Source: Acidobacteriota bacterium (GTDB lineage: Bacteria > Acidobacteriota > Terriglobia > Bryobacterales > Bryobacteraceae). Taken from it: a stretch of DNA of 55,298 nt. Position numbers and translations under genes: made by a program. The first letter of the stretch is position 1, and the number at the start of each line of letters is the position of its first letter. The notes under the pieces were generated by a model, which was not told where the DNA came from, searched no databases, and was given only the letters and a program-made list of their open reading frames with translations. This document shows positions 1 through 9,174 of the stretch, one piece after another. Location: positions 1 to 55,298 of the forward strand of contig JACQDF010000055.1 in assembly GCA_016201205.1 (NCBI GenBank). Direction: 5' to 3'.

Positions 1-567
1 ATCGCGCCGGATTGGAGCCCGCGCTTAACAGGGTTGAGAGCGAGCTCGGTGGCATAGGCATCCTGGTAAATAATGCCGGCAACGTGTCGCTGAGTGGCGG
101 TGTGTTGCACGAGAAACCTGAAGATTGGGACAGCGTCATCGAGACGCATCTCAATGCAGTTTTCCTCCTTTCGAAGCTCGCTGCCAGATCGATGCTTAGT
201 CATAAAGGTGGAAAGATTATTAACATCGCCAGTATGTACTCGTTCGTACTCGTTCTTTGGATCTGGGCTCGTCCCCTCTTACAGCGCAGCGAAAGGAGCG
301 ATAGTCCAACTGACCAAGTCAATGGCCATTGAGCTCGCCCCGCACAACATTCAAGTCAATGCGATCGCGCCAGGGTGGATTGAAACGGACATGACGGCGC
401 CTGTACGTACAATGCCCTTGAACGACGAAATTCTTGCGCGGACACCCGCCGGTCGATGGGGTCAACCGGAGGAACTTGCCGGAACAGCTGTGTACTTGGC
501 CTCGCGGGCTTCGGACTTCGTTACCGGCACTACGATTCGTATCGATGGCGGTTATGCGATCCGATGA
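1..567 (+). pseudogene. SDR-family oxidoreductase, 5'-partial and frameshifted
   Basis: Short-chain dehydrogenase/reductase, an NAD(P)-dependent cytosolic oxidoreductase; the substrate cannot be told. The first frame, open to the window edge, shows the NNAG motif, the helix motif IINIAS and then nonsense sequence. The second frame resumes with the catalytic YSAAK, the motif NAIAPGWIETDM and the family's C-terminal end (TGTTIRIDGGYA) before the stop at 565-567. The switch lies at a perfect 10-bp tandem duplication (236-255). Removing one copy restores the reading ...MYSFFGSGLVPSYSAAK, as intact members have. The Rossmann glycine motif lies before the window. A sequencing or assembly slip is possible but a clean 10-bp duplication is more typical of a real mutation. 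Confidence 0.85.
236..255. repeat. 10-bp tandem duplication (gtactcgttc x2)
   Basis: Two exact adjacent copies of gtactcgttc inside the SDR gene. The second copy is the only lesion needed to explain the loss of frame. Confidence 0.9.
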
Positions 568-1031
568 CATTCCGAACGTAACTCAGGCGGATACCGACCT
601 CGAAGTCCGATCTAGAACGCGACAGCGAAGTTATCCAGATGGACGCATAACGCGCTGCCCATGGGTGGGTGGGATTGTTTCCGAGTGGTCGGCAACCCGG
701 AAGTTGGCCACTCATCGACGGCGAGTTCGAGCGATGAATTGGGGTTGCCCGCAAAATACAGAATGGAAAAGGCGATTTTGGTTGGCTCTCCGTCGTGCAC
801 GCGTTTCGAACTTTGGTGGCCTGTCCGCGGCGGCGATGAGGGCAGTCTTCGAGCAGATTCAGCAACTTGTGGACGCCGAAGACTCAGCAGGTCCTCCGGC
901 GGAGACCGGTCGGCGCCTCAACTGTTGATTCCTCACGCATGCTAAGCTGCTGGCTCGCATCTTACCGATCAGCTATATTCCCAGCCTCACGACGATTCTG
1001 CCAGCCTGACCCGCTGACGCTGGGTCCGCAT
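568..1031. other. Gene-free stretch with dispersed repeat copy A
   Basis: No reading frame here resembles a known protein on either strand. The only recognisable content is repeat copy A at 782-862, which is also found at 17861-17942. The stretch is bordered by two broken genes, the SDR and parE, so it is probably eroded sequence. Confidence 0.5.
782..862. repeat. Dispersed ~80-bp repeat, copy A
   Basis: Closely similar to 17861-17942. It shares the exact 20-bp core acgcgtttcgaactttggtg (799-818 here, 17878-17897 there), followed by matching cctgtccgc and cagattcag segments. Read on the minus strand it resembles the 3' end of a tRNA (GTTCGAA then ...GAGCCA), but no complete tRNA is present. 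Confidence 0.7.
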
Positions 1032-1184
1032 CTACCACCTTGTCTTGACTCCAAACTGAATGATCCGCGCGTAGATCTCCGACCGAAGACGCTCTGCGAT
1101 GTCGGGGCTGTCTTCGGCGATGTCGAGAAGGATTTCTTTAAGGTCAGCCTTCGCCTCCGGAGTTAGAACGAAGCGCCGCTTCAC
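1032..1184 (-). pseudogene. ParE-family toxin, truncated to 50 residues
   Basis: Starts at GTG 1184, which overlaps the parD stop in a GTGA junction as in an intact, translationally coupled parDE operon. The peptide (KRRFVLTPEAKADLKEI...) matches the N-terminal two-helix hairpin of RelE/ParE toxins, including the usual LTPEA..DL.EI..YI-like start. It stops at TAG 1032-1034 after about half the normal length (90-100 residues), so the beta-sheet core and the C-terminal residues are missing. I could not find the missing half in the other frames downstream. The toxin is probably inactive. Confidence 0.7.
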
Positions 1185-1480
1185 CGGCGAGCAGCTTTTT
1201 TCTTGGCGCGACGCCGCTCCTCGATCAGCTCCCGGAGTTCATCGAAGACCTCCTCGCCGCCGAGCAACTCGCCGCGCTCGGCCTGGGCTGCGCCGCGTGC
1301 GAGTTTCGCCTTGAGCTGCTGAAAACCTGGCTCCCGTTCTTTCTCGTGACGCTCCAGGAGCCGAAGAGCCTCCCGAACGACTTCGCTTGTGGTTTGGTAG
1401 CGTCCGGATTTCACGCGGCCCTGGAGGAAGGCGTCGAGTTCAGGCGTCAGGGATATGTTCACGGTCGTCCGGTGAGCCAT
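1181..1480 (-). CDS. parD: ParD-family ribbon-helix-helix antitoxin
   Basis: Antitoxin of a type II ParDE module. It would bind its own promoter and neutralise the toxin. The 99-residue protein begins with the ribbon-helix-helix fold (TTVNISLTPELDAFL), followed by the family motif SGRYQTTSEVVREALRLL, and ends in a charged, disordered toxin-binding tail rich in E, R and K. I chose ATG 1480 over an upstream start because the RHH strand begins at residue 4 and the extra upstream residues match nothing in the family. The partner parE directly after it is truncated, so the antitoxin is now an orphan. Confidence 0.88.
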   Translation of the reverse strand: MAHRTTVNISLTPELDAFLQGRVKSGRYQTTSEVVREALRLLERHEKEREPGFQQLKAKLARGAAQAERGELLGGEEVFDELRELIEERRRAKKKAARR

Positions 1481-1552
1481 AGCTAAACAGGTATCGCAAA
1501 TGGCACATTGTGTCAAGATGTGCCACACCTGTTGGAATGCCTGGGCGGCCGG

Positions 1553-2359
1553 TTATCGCACGCGGTAAGGCGTGGGAAACGTCCTGGACATGTGGTCGTG
1601 CCAGGCAAGTTTCTCTTCGTCCACCAGAGCCCACAACAGACCCAATCCGCCGGAGACGACACTGATCGTGCAAGCGGCAAAGCGGATCAGACGCTGCCGG
1701 CTTTCCGGTTCATCGCCATCAAACGTGATCAGCCTCAATCCCACCCAGCGCATCCCGATGGTGTCGGTTCCGGCCAGACACCACAGGCTGCGGTAGAGAA
1801 TCAGCATGGCCAGCGCCGCCAGCGCGTAGTAGGGCAGCGTCGCCTTGTTCAGCACCACTTGCACAGCGGCAAAATGAAAGATGATCAGGAAGATGCCGAC
1901 GCTGATGAGAATCATGCTCGCATCGAGCGCCGAAGCAATCAGGCGGTGCATGGGCACAGCCACCGGAGCGTTCGAGAACAGGGCGTGCTGAAGCGACTCG
2001 ATCCCGCCGGTCTGAGACGGAAATGTGAAGCGCTGCTGCGCTTCACGCCGAAACTGCACCTGCCCGCGCTCACCAGCCGGCGGCCGCAAGGCATTCGAAG
2101 GGGAAGGATCGAACCTGCGCTTCACAACGCGCAACGAGGGATCGCGCTGATGAGGAAACAACGAGGGCTGTTGCGGGGCCACCGCCACGGGCCTGGCCTG
2201 CGCCGGGACGGCTGGCTGCCCGCTGAGCGCCGGGGCCACTGAGACGCGACTGGAAGCGGGAACCACCACCGGACCATCGCGCGGGCCCGCCAAGCGCCGC
2301 CCGCACCGGACGCAACGGTGTTCGTGCTCGGAATTCCATGCCCCGCAGACGCAGTCCAT
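1553..2359 (-). CDS. RDD-family membrane protein with N-terminal zinc ribbon
   Basis: 268 residues. The N-terminus has four cysteines in a CxC...CxxC pattern (residues 3, 5, 16 and 19), probably a small zinc ribbon. A proline- and alanine-rich linker of about 110 residues follows. The C-terminal half is an RDD domain with a hydrophobic segment at about residues 140-165, a second at 170-190, the family motif GTDTIGMRWVGLRLI and a final LLWALVDEEKLAWHD motif. RDD proteins are inner-membrane proteins, some linked to ion transport; the substrate here is unknown. It is divergent from lptD with 60 bp between the starts, so the two may share a regulatory region. Confidence 0.85.
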   Translation of the reverse strand: MDCVCGAWNSEHEHRCVRCGRRLAGPRDGPVVVPASSRVSVAPALSGQPAVPAQARPVAVAPQQPSLFPHQRDPSLRVVKRRFDPSPSNALRPPAGERGQVQFRREAQQRFTFPSQTGGIESLQHALFSNAPVAVPMHRLIASALDASMILISVGIFLIIFHFAAVQVVLNKATLPYYALAALAMLILYRSLWCLAGTDTIGMRWVGLRLITFDGDEPESRQRLIRFAACTISVVSGGLGLLWALVDEEKLAWHDHMSRTFPTPYRVR

Positions 2360-2419
2360 TGTCGGCTAAAGGGAGAAAACTGCTTGCGATCGTAAAGGCA
2401 GCCATGCTAGGGTTTCGAA

Positions 2420-4810
2420 TTGAAACCCGCAGGGCGAGCGATCCGGCACCCCCCATCTTTAAGTAACATATTCGCCTCAATTTGTCACTTCTTTTTTGTC
2501 TGCAACTTGTTGCTGTATATCTGCTCTACACGGACGTGGGGACAATTGCCGCGGCCCGGCAGCCTCGGTATGCCGAAACCGCTTCCCAGCGCGCCACTCC
2601 CGAATCCGAATCAACACATCCGCGCTCCCAGAGACAACGCGCCGGGGTCCAACGAAGTATGGGTGAGCGCAATCTCACAGCAGGTGGACGGGCGTCTTTA
2701 CAAACTGCGGGGCAAGGTGCGGCTGGAAACCAGCGAAGCGCTGATCGAAGCCGACGAAATCGACTACGACGAAGAAAGCGGAGACGCGGAGGCCCGTGGC
2801 AACGTGTTCTTCAGGCACTTTGAAGGAAACGAAGAGTTGAAGGCGGACCGGGCCGAATACAACGTCACCGACGAAACGGGCACATTCTACAACGTCAAAG
2901 GGACGGCGCCCGGCAAAATCAACCCACGGCCAGGCCTGTTGACGACTACAAATCCCTTTTCTTTTCAAGGGGAATGGGCGGAACGGCTCAAGGATCGCTA
3001 TATCCTCTACAACGGCTTCCTCACCAACTGTAAACTGCCCAAGCCCCTCTGGACGCTCCGTGCGCCGAAGTTCGACATCATCCCGAATGACCGCGCCCTG
3101 GCCCATAAGGCTTGGTTCAAAGTCTACAAATTCCCGCTTTTCTACGCTCCTGTCTTCTACAAATCGCTCCAGCGGCAACCGCGCAGGAGCGGCTTTCTGA
3201 CGCCGAACATCGGAAACAGCTCGCGCCGCGGGAAGATGGTCGGCGCCGGCTACTACTGGGCGATCAACCGCAGTTACGACCTCTCGTACCGCTCGCAGTT
3301 GTTCACTCAGCGCGGCTTCGCCCACACGGTCGATTTCCGGGGCAAGCCGCGTCCAAACGCCGACTTCAACTTTTATTTGTACGGGGTCAATGACCGCGGG
3401 CTCAAGATGCAAAGCGGAGAGCGGATCAAGGAAGGCGGCTTTCTGATCTCGGCGGACGGGCGCGCCGAACTGGGCCATGGTTTCCACGCCAAGGCGCTGG
3501 TCAACTATCTTTCCGGCTTCCGTTTCCGGCAGGCGTTTACCGAGACGTTCAACGAGGCGATCTTCTCGGAAGTTCAGTCGGTCGGCTACGTCAGCCGGCA
3601 CTGGTCCTCGTACGGGCTGAACATGGTCGTTTCACGAAAAGAGAACTTCCTGAGCCCTTACGAGACCGACAAGATCACCATCCGCCGTCTGCCGCAGGCC
3701 GAGTTCAACAGCCGCGAGCGGCAGATCAACGACAAAGTGCTGCCGGTGTGGGTGTCGCTGGAGTCCTCCGCCGGCCTTTTGCGGCGTAAGCAGCCGTTAT
3801 TTGAAACACGCTCTTTGGTCGAGCGGCTCGATCTGGAGCCTCGAATCATGACAGCAGTGCGGTGGAAGGATTTCAGCCTCATTCCGTCGTACTCGATCCG
3901 CGAAACGTACGTGGGTTCGAGCTTCCGGCCGCAGGCGCCGGGGGTGTCCGGATCGAACATTCTCCGCCACGCCCGTGAGCTGTCGCTGGATCTGGTTCCG
4001 CCGTCGCTGGCCAGAGTCTACGATGCGCCCTCCTTTCTGGGCGCAAAGATGAAGCACGTCATCGAGCCGCGAGCCGGATTCCGCTACGTCAGCGGCGTCG
4101 AGGATTTCCGGAACGTGATCCGCTTTGATGAGACGGAATTGCTTTCCAACACCAAGCAAGCCGAGGTGTCCCTCACGAACCGGCTCTTTGTGAAAAAAAC
4201 GAGCGGTGAGACGGTGGAGGCATTGAGCTGGCAGGTGTGGCACCGCCGCTATTTCGATCCCACGTTCGGCGGGGCGGTGGTGGATGGGGAGCGAAACGTG
4301 CTGCTGACTTCGGTGGAATTGACCGGATACGCATTCCTCCATCAACCCCGGCGTTACTCCCCGATCGTGTCCGCGCTGCGGGTGAACCCGCTGAGCAATG
4401 CGGGCATCGAGTGGCGCGCCGACTACGATCCCGCCTTCCGGCGTTTCAGCAACTCCTCGATCACCGCGTATGCACGCGTGTCGAGATATTTTCTCTCGCT
4501 GGGGCACGCCTATGTGAAGAGCGTTTCCGGCCTGTCGCCGCCGTTCAATCAATTCCGGGGGCTGTTCGGCATCGGCAATGAGAACCGCAGGGGCTGGAAC
4601 GCGGCCTTCAGCGCCTTCTACGATTTCCGGCAGGGAACCATGCAATTCGCGACGACCCAGGTAACGTACAACATGGATTGCTGCGGGCTGAGCTTCCAAT
4701 ACCGGCGGTTCAACTTCGGAACGCGAAATGAGAACCAGTTCCGGGTGGCGTTCGCGGTGGCCAACATCGGATCGTTCGGGACGCTGAAGCGGCAGGAGCG
4801 GATTTTCTAG
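2420..4810 (+). CDS. lptD: LPS-assembly outer-membrane protein LptD
   Basis: Outer-membrane translocon subunit that inserts lipopolysaccharide into the outer leaflet, working with LptE. 796 residues, normal length for the family. A hydrophobic segment at about residues 15-40, ending near TWGQ, looks like the signal peptide. Residues 75-165 form the periplasmic OstA/LptA-like beta-jellyroll (RLYKLRGKVRLETSEALIEA, then DEIDYDEESGDAEARGNV). The rest is the 26-stranded beta-barrel, rich in alternating aromatic residues and ending near RIF. The TTG start at 2420 is the longest choice; the real start could be slightly downstream but must precede the signal segment. It ends directly against the convergent DUF1080 gene without an intergenic base. 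Confidence 0.9.
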   Translation: MKPAGRAIRHPPSLSNIFASICHFFFVCNLLLYICSTRTWGQLPRPGSLGMPKPLPSAPLPNPNQHIRAPRDNAPGSNEVWVSAISQQVDGRLYKLRGKVRLETSEALIEADEIDYDEESGDAEARGNVFFRHFEGNEELKADRAEYNVTDETGTFYNVKGTAPGKINPRPGLLTTTNPFSFQGEWAERLKDRYILYNGFLTNCKLPKPLWTLRAPKFDIIPNDRALAHKAWFKVYKFPLFYAPVFYKSLQRQPRRSGFLTPNIGNSSRRGKMVGAGYYWAINRSYDLSYRSQLFTQRGFAHTVDFRGKPRPNADFNFYLYGVNDRGLKMQSGERIKEGGFLISADGRAELGHGFHAKALVNYLSGFRFRQAFTETFNEAIFSEVQSVGYVSRHWSSYGLNMVVSRKENFLSPYETDKITIRRLPQAEFNSRERQINDKVLPVWVSLESSAGLLRRKQPLFETRSLVERLDLEPRIMTAVRWKDFSLIPSYSIRETYVGSSFRPQAPGVSGSNILRHARELSLDLVPPSLARVYDAPSFLGAKMKHVIEPRAGFRYVSGVEDFRNVIRFDETELLSNTKQAEVSLTNRLFVKKTSGETVEALSWQVWHRRYFDPTFGGAVVDGERNVLLTSVELTGYAFLHQPRRYSPIVSALRVNPLSNAGIEWRADYDPAFRRFSNSSITAYARVSRYFLSLGHAYVKSVSGLSPPFNQFRGLFGIGNENRRGWNAAFSAFYDFRQGTMQFATTQVTYNMDCCGLSFQYRRFNFGTRNENQFRVAFAVANIGSFGTLKRQERIF

Positions 4811-5656
4811 TTACTCGTCGTAGCCCTTCAGCCGCCGCACCCAGATATTGCGATAGCGCACAATCACGTCGTGGTCCTGCAACGCCAGCGGCTCTGCGGC
4901 GTCATGCGGCGCGTAAGTCCACACCACCCGGTGCGCCATCCGGCCGATGACCTCCTTGCGATTGTGCACGACGACGCCGTTATGGAACAGAGTCGCATAA
5001 GCGGGCCGGGCCAGCTTTCCGCCTTCAAAGCGCGGCGCTTCAAACACGAGGTCGTATGTCTGCCACTCCCCCGGCTTGCGGGATGCATTCACCAGCGGCG
5101 GCCATTGGCCGTAGATCGAGCCGGCCTGACCGTCGGCATAGGTCGGGTTGTTGTAGGAATCGAGGACCTGGATTTCGTAGCGCTTCATGATCAGCACTCC
5201 CGAGTTGGCCCGCCACTGGCTGTCGCCCGCCAGCTCAACCGGCGCCATCCACTCGATGTGATACTGGGCGTCGCCGAACTTTTCTTTGGATACCAGCGTC
5301 CCCGAGCCCGGCGCGATTTCCATGTAACCGTTCTCGAGTTTCCACGCTGCCGCCACCGGCTCGATTCTGCCTTTCACTTCGGCCACCCACTTGGAAAGAT
5401 CCCTGCCATCGAACAGGACGACGGCGTCCGAAGGCGGCTGGCCGGGCTGCGCGCCAGGCGTCACCGGGCGCGGCTTCGGCCGGTCGATGTCGTGCACTTT
5501 CCATTTCTGCCCGGGCAACAGCGGTGTGTCGCTATAGCCGGCGGGCGAGGTGCGGTACCCTTTCTTTCCGGCTTGGGATTGGCCAAGGACGAGCCCGCCG
5601 GCGCACAGGACGCCGCAGCTAAGCAAGACGAGGTTTCGGTTTCGGCTTTTGCTCAT
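4811..5656 (-). CDS. Exported DUF1080 (3-keto-disaccharide hydrolase fold) protein
   Basis: Secreted concanavalin-like protein of the DUF1080 family, which includes enzymes cleaving 3-keto-glycosides. The N-terminus has a basic segment (KSRNRN) and a hydrophobic core with cysteines (residues 8-25), so it is exported and may be a lipoprotein. The domain starts at about residue 75 with the typical VVLFDGRDLSKW, followed by LENGYMEIAPGSGTLVSKE and NSGVLIMKRYEIQVLDS, all hallmarks of the family. ATG 5656 is chosen because a further upstream TTG adds only three residues. The stop codon abuts the lptD stop. Acidobacteria carry many copies of this family; the exact sugar is not known. Confidence 0.87.
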   Translation of the reverse strand: MSKSRNRNLVLLSCGVLCAGGLVLGQSQAGKKGYRTSPAGYSDTPLLPGQKWKVHDIDRPKPRPVTPGAQPGQPPSDAVVLFDGRDLSKWVAEVKGRIEPVAAAWKLENGYMEIAPGSGTLVSKEKFGDAQYHIEWMAPVELAGDSQWRANSGVLIMKRYEIQVLDSYNNPTYADGQAGSIYGQWPPLVNASRKPGEWQTYDLVFEAPRFEGGKLARPAYATLFHNGVVVHNRKEVIGRMAHRVVWTYAPHDAAEPLALQDHDVIVRYRNIWVRRLKGYDE

Positions 5657-5883
5657 GGCTATCAAGCTACATTATCAGAACGGCGCGCGGGTGGCGCAGG
5701 CATTCGCCTGTTCCTCCGCGGGGCTTGATACCCTGGTCCCAATGCGACTGGCGCCGCTTCTTCTCACCTCGCCTCGATACGGACGTCGTTCCGGATCTGT
5801 TGCTGGACGGCCCCGGCTACTCAGATCCTGCGGCTGCGGTATGGTCGGCCAATGAGGTGTGCATGTTCCGGAGTGGAATCGGA

Positions 5884-6279
5884 TTACACTTGCGAAAAAT
5901 GAGGCGTCCTGGCAAGCGCTCGATCAAACGAGAGGGTAGTGGCACAACCCATCTTAGCGTTTCGACAGCCGATCAGGTGGTCGGAGAAATCTGCCGCCGG
6001 GCTCCGTGAAAGCTGAAGTGCTTGCTGCACGGCGTCTTCATCCTCCAAGCGGAACTGCTCGATTTGTAACAGCCATTCAAAGGCTCCAAGAATGTCGCTC
6101 TTCGAATAGCCGTAGGTGCTTTTCAACACCCATGCTGTTTCGCACAGCACGATCGCGGAGATGAAGACACGATCGCCGCTGTTCCTGCACTTCCGCAGCA
6201 GCCGATGAACTCTTTCATACTGATCCTCGTCGTCATCGATAAAGAAGCGGACCAGAACATTCGTGTCGACGCCGATCAT
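5884..6279 (-). CDS. PIN-domain toxin (VapC-like RNase)
   Basis: 131-residue PIN-domain ribonuclease, the toxin of a type II module. Visible acidic active-site residues are D5 (MIGVDTNVLV), E47 (VLCETAWVL), D97/D100 (AADFSDHLIG) and D119 (LSFDRAL), so all the metal-binding positions are kept. Its start overlaps the antitoxin stop by four bases (ATGA, 6276-6279), the usual arrangement in VapBC modules. Unlike most other toxin genes in this window, it is complete. Confidence 0.9.
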   Translation of the reverse strand: MIGVDTNVLVRFFIDDDEDQYERVHRLLRKCRNSGDRVFISAIVLCETAWVLKSTYGYSKSDILGAFEWLLQIEQFRLEDEDAVQQALQLSRSPAADFSDHLIGCRNAKMGCATTLSFDRALARTPHFSQV

Positions 6280-6548
6280 TTCCCACGTCGGCGCACGGCG
6301 CGCTGATGCTTCTCCGACAGGTAGCGTCCGATCCCCGCGTCCATCTCCTCAACCGAGACGGGCGGTCTGCCCGCACGCCGAAGCATGCCCATCACCTGCT
6401 CGAATGGAACTTTCTTCGTCTGGAGGACGTACTGGCCGTCGGGATTCTTGACAAGGCTGATGCGGTCTCCCGCCTTCAGCCGCAAATCTTCCCGGATTTC
6501 TCTTGGAATCGTGATCTGACCCTTGCTGGTTAATGTCGCCGTCGGCAT
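6276..6548 (-). CDS. AbrB/MazE/SpoVT-type antitoxin
   Basis: 90-residue antitoxin. The N-terminal swapped-hairpin DNA-binding domain is clear (TLTSKGQITIPREIREDLRL followed by KAGDRISLV). The C-terminal part (EEMDAGIGRYLSEKHQ) is the likely toxin-binding tail. A strong Shine-Dalgarno sequence (aaggagg) lies just before ATG 6548. It is the first gene of a two-gene operon with the PIN toxin and probably represses it; no operator was identified with confidence. Confidence 0.9.
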   Translation of the reverse strand: MPTATLTSKGQITIPREIREDLRLKAGDRISLVKNPDGQYVLQTKKVPFEQVMGMLRRAGRPPVSVEEMDAGIGRYLSEKHQRAVRRRGK

Positions 6549-6702
6549 CGCGCCTCCTTACTCATGGTAAGGAACCCTGGCGGACGGCGCAACCCAAACT
6601 CCCCAACTCCCTCTCCTTCTGGCGCGATCACATCCGTTCCAGTCATACTGATACGAACACCCACGCTGCCCGGACATCAGACCGGAGAAAGAACACACAC
6701 CC

Positions 6703-8040
6703 ATGAGAGAGAGATGGTTGGATCGATTCGCGCAGGTGATGGGACGCCTGGTCCCCGATGCCATCACCGCTTGCGTCCTGCTGCTGGTGATTCTCTTTGC
6801 CGCCGCCCTGGCTCTCGGCAACTCGCTTGTCAAGACAATGGAGGCCTATTACCAGGGGCTCTGGATGCTGTTGCCGTTCACCATGCAGATGACGCTGATC
6901 ATTGTGCTGAGCTCGGTCTTGGGCTCGACCCCCTTTTTTCGAAAAGCGATTCGAAGCCTGTCCCAAATCCCCAAGACTGCGAATCATGTGGTGATCCTTT
7001 CCGTTCTGCTTTGCGCGCTTGCATCGTATCTGTACTGGGGCCTGGGGCTTGCACTGAGCCCGATCGTGGCCATCCACTTCGCCCGGCAGGCGGAGCGGAA
7101 GGGGATCGCCATCGATTTCCCGTTCCTGATGAGCGTGCTCTGGGCTTCCAACGCCGCCTGGCAATATGGCCTGTCGGCCAGCGCCCCGCTGCTGGTGGCG
7201 ACTCCGGGCCACTTCCTCGAGAAGCAGATCGGCATTATCCCGCTCTCGACCACCATCTGGTCGCCGGCCGCGATCGCTCACGAGATTTTGTTTGTTGCCG
7301 CCATTCTGGCGGCCGGCTGCCTGCTGATGCCCAAGCAATGCCGGATGGTCTCGAGCTTTCCCGGCGTCGCCAGAATCCTCGAGGCGACGGCCCTTCCGGA
7401 ATCGGCGCCGCTAACCTGGTCCGAGCGCATCGAGCGAAACTCGCTGGGGACGCTGGTTCTCTGCGTCTTCCTCGCCGGCTGGCTGTATCTTCATTTCGCC
7501 GTCCGCCGCCTCAGCCTGGACATCAACTCGCTGAACACGATCCTGCTGCTCTCGAGTCTGCTGCTGCACGGCAGCGTCCACGCATTCACGAAAGCGTTGC
7601 AGCAAGCGATCACGACGGCGTGGCCGGTGATCGTGCTGTATCATCTCTATGCCGGAGTCGCCGGGCTGATCCAGTACACAAACACCGGCGAGACACTGGC
7701 CGGCATCGTTTCCACGGTCGCTACGCCGCTGACGTTCCCCTTCCTCACCGCCGCGATCAGCGCCGTGTTCGCGATCTTCATCCCATCGAGCGGCGGGCAG
7801 TGGGCGATCCAGGGCTTTGTCACCGCCAAGTCGGCCATGGCCGTGGGCGTCTCCGTCCAGCGTGGCATTCTTGCTTTGAGCATCGGAGACCACATGGGCA
7901 ACCTCACCTCGCCCTTCTGGTACGTCATCGTCGCCGGCATCGCCAACGTGGATTTTCGGAGCTTCTTCGGCTACGGGCTGCTGTTCGCGCTGATCTGGTT
8001 TTCGATCGGCGTGGCGGTGTTTACGTTCCTGCCTTGCTGA
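6703..8040 (+). CDS. atoE: Short-chain fatty acid transporter, AtoE family
   Basis: Inner-membrane permease of the AtoE family, which takes up short-chain fatty acids such as acetoacetate or butyrate. 445 residues, the usual length, with 10-12 hydrophobic segments. Recognisable family stretches are the N-terminal RFAQVMGRLVPDAITACVLL, then YYQGLWMLLPFTMQMTLI, then SNAAWQYGLSASAPLLVATP, and near the end FIPSSGGQWAIQG and HMGNLTSPFWYV. It stands alone with no CoA-transferase genes nearby, so its metabolic use is inferred only from the family. Its last 20 bases overlap the 3' end of the convergent glycosyltransferase gene. Confidence 0.9.
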   Translation: MRERWLDRFAQVMGRLVPDAITACVLLLVILFAAALALGNSLVKTMEAYYQGLWMLLPFTMQMTLIIVLSSVLGSTPFFRKAIRSLSQIPKTANHVVILSVLLCALASYLYWGLGLALSPIVAIHFARQAERKGIAIDFPFLMSVLWASNAAWQYGLSASAPLLVATPGHFLEKQIGIIPLSTTIWSPAAIAHEILFVAAILAAGCLLMPKQCRMVSSFPGVARILEATALPESAPLTWSERIERNSLGTLVLCVFLAGWLYLHFAVRRLSLDINSLNTILLLSSLLLHGSVHAFTKALQQAITTAWPVIVLYHLYAGVAGLIQYTNTGETLAGIVSTVATPLTFPFLTAAISAVFAIFIPSSGGQWAIQGFVTAKSAMAVGVSVQRGILALSIGDHMGNLTSPFWYVIVAGIANVDFRSFFGYGLLFALIWFSIGVAVFTFLPC

Positions 8041-9109
8041 GCCCGAGCACGGCGCTCATCTTGTCTCGAAACACCGCCTGCGAGAAGCGCTGCGCCCGCC
8101 GCTGAAGCTCGACCGGGCTGAAGCTTGCCTCTTCGCTCACAAAGCGCCGTATCGCTTCCTCAAGATGTTCTTCATCGGGTTTTGGATAGAGTACGCCACA
8201 GGGAGGATCTTCGGACCCGAGGACTTCGCAAACACCTCCGCGCGCCAGCGCGATCACCGGTTTTCCGCTGGCCAGGGCCTCGACCGGGGCCATGCCGAAA
8301 TCTTCTTCCCCCGGCATGAGAAATGCACGGCAGCGCGCGTACAGCTCACCGAGCTCCGCTTCGTCCACGCGGCCGCAGAACTGCACATTGGGCTGCGCCA
8401 TGTTTCGCAGGCGGCGATACTCGGGGCCGTCGCCAACGATCAGCAGCCGGCGTCCCGTCTTCGAAAACAGGCGCACGGCAACGTCGATCCGCTTGTAGGC
8501 CACCAGCTCGGACACGACGAGGAAGTAATCGTCCGGGGGCTTCGAGAAAAAGGAATCCACAGCCACCGGAGGGTGGATGACGAGCGCGTCGCGGCGGTAT
8601 GCCTTCCAGATGCGGCGGCGGACGTTTTCGCTGTTGGCGATGAATTCATCCACTCGAGCGGCAGCCGCAAAGTCCCACTGCCGCAGGTAGTGAGCGAAGG
8701 CGGCGAACCACGGCCGTTGCCAGCGACTCGACCAGTCGTGCAGGTAGTCCGGATACAAGTCCCACAGGTACCGCATCGGGGTGTGGCAATAGCAGACGTG
8801 ACGTGTGTTGGAGGAAGTGAGAACGCCTTTGGCCGGGCCGGACTCGCTCGAAATCACCAGATCGTAACCGCGCAGATCGAACTGCTCCAATGCCACCGGC
8901 ATCAGCGGGAGCAGGGTGCGATGCCAGCGGCGCAAAGGGTTCAGAAAGGAGGTGGTGACTTTGCGCTCACGAATCGTCTGGCTCACACGCCGCGGATCAT
9001 AAAACAGGGTGAACAGATCCGCTTCCGGAAGCAGGCGGCACAACTCTTCCACCACCTTCTCCCCGCCGCGCATGTGCAGGAGCCAGTAATGAACGATCGC
9101 CGGTCGCAC
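8021..9109 (-). CDS. GT4-family glycosyltransferase
   Basis: Cytoplasmic retaining glycosyltransferase with GT-B fold, 362 residues. The N-terminal acceptor domain starts HYWLLHMRGGEKVVEELCR. The nucleotide-sugar domain carries the typical GDGPEYRRLRNMA motif and the EX7E-like signature GEEDFGMAPVEALASGKPVI. Residues around CYCHTPMRYLWDLYPDYL match GT4 enzymes acting in exopolysaccharide or O-antigen synthesis. It is transcribed away from the HprK-like gene; the gap of 65 bp could hold promoters for both. Donor and acceptor sugars are unknown. Confidence 0.88.
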   Translation of the reverse strand: MRPAIVHYWLLHMRGGEKVVEELCRLLPEADLFTLFYDPRRVSQTIRERKVTTSFLNPLRRWHRTLLPLMPVALEQFDLRGYDLVISSESGPAKGVLTSSNTRHVCYCHTPMRYLWDLYPDYLHDWSSRWQRPWFAAFAHYLRQWDFAAAARVDEFIANSENVRRRIWKAYRRDALVIHPPVAVDSFFSKPPDDYFLVVSELVAYKRIDVAVRLFSKTGRRLLIVGDGPEYRRLRNMAQPNVQFCGRVDEAELGELYARCRAFLMPGEEDFGMAPVEALASGKPVIALARGGVCEVLGSEDPPCGVLYPKPDEEHLEEAIRRFVSEEASFSPVELQRRAQRFSQAVFRDKMSAVLGLSKAGT

Positions 9110-9174
9110 ACTTGTCTACTCGTGGCAGTCTATCATCTGGGAGAGGGGTTTTGGGCTTTGGACGTGCGGCCGTG

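Noticed and set aside
4871-5728. Long plus-strand frame opposite the DUF1080 gene
   Set aside because: It mirrors the DUF1080 gene, has no domain or signal, and the minus-strand gene has clear family motifs.
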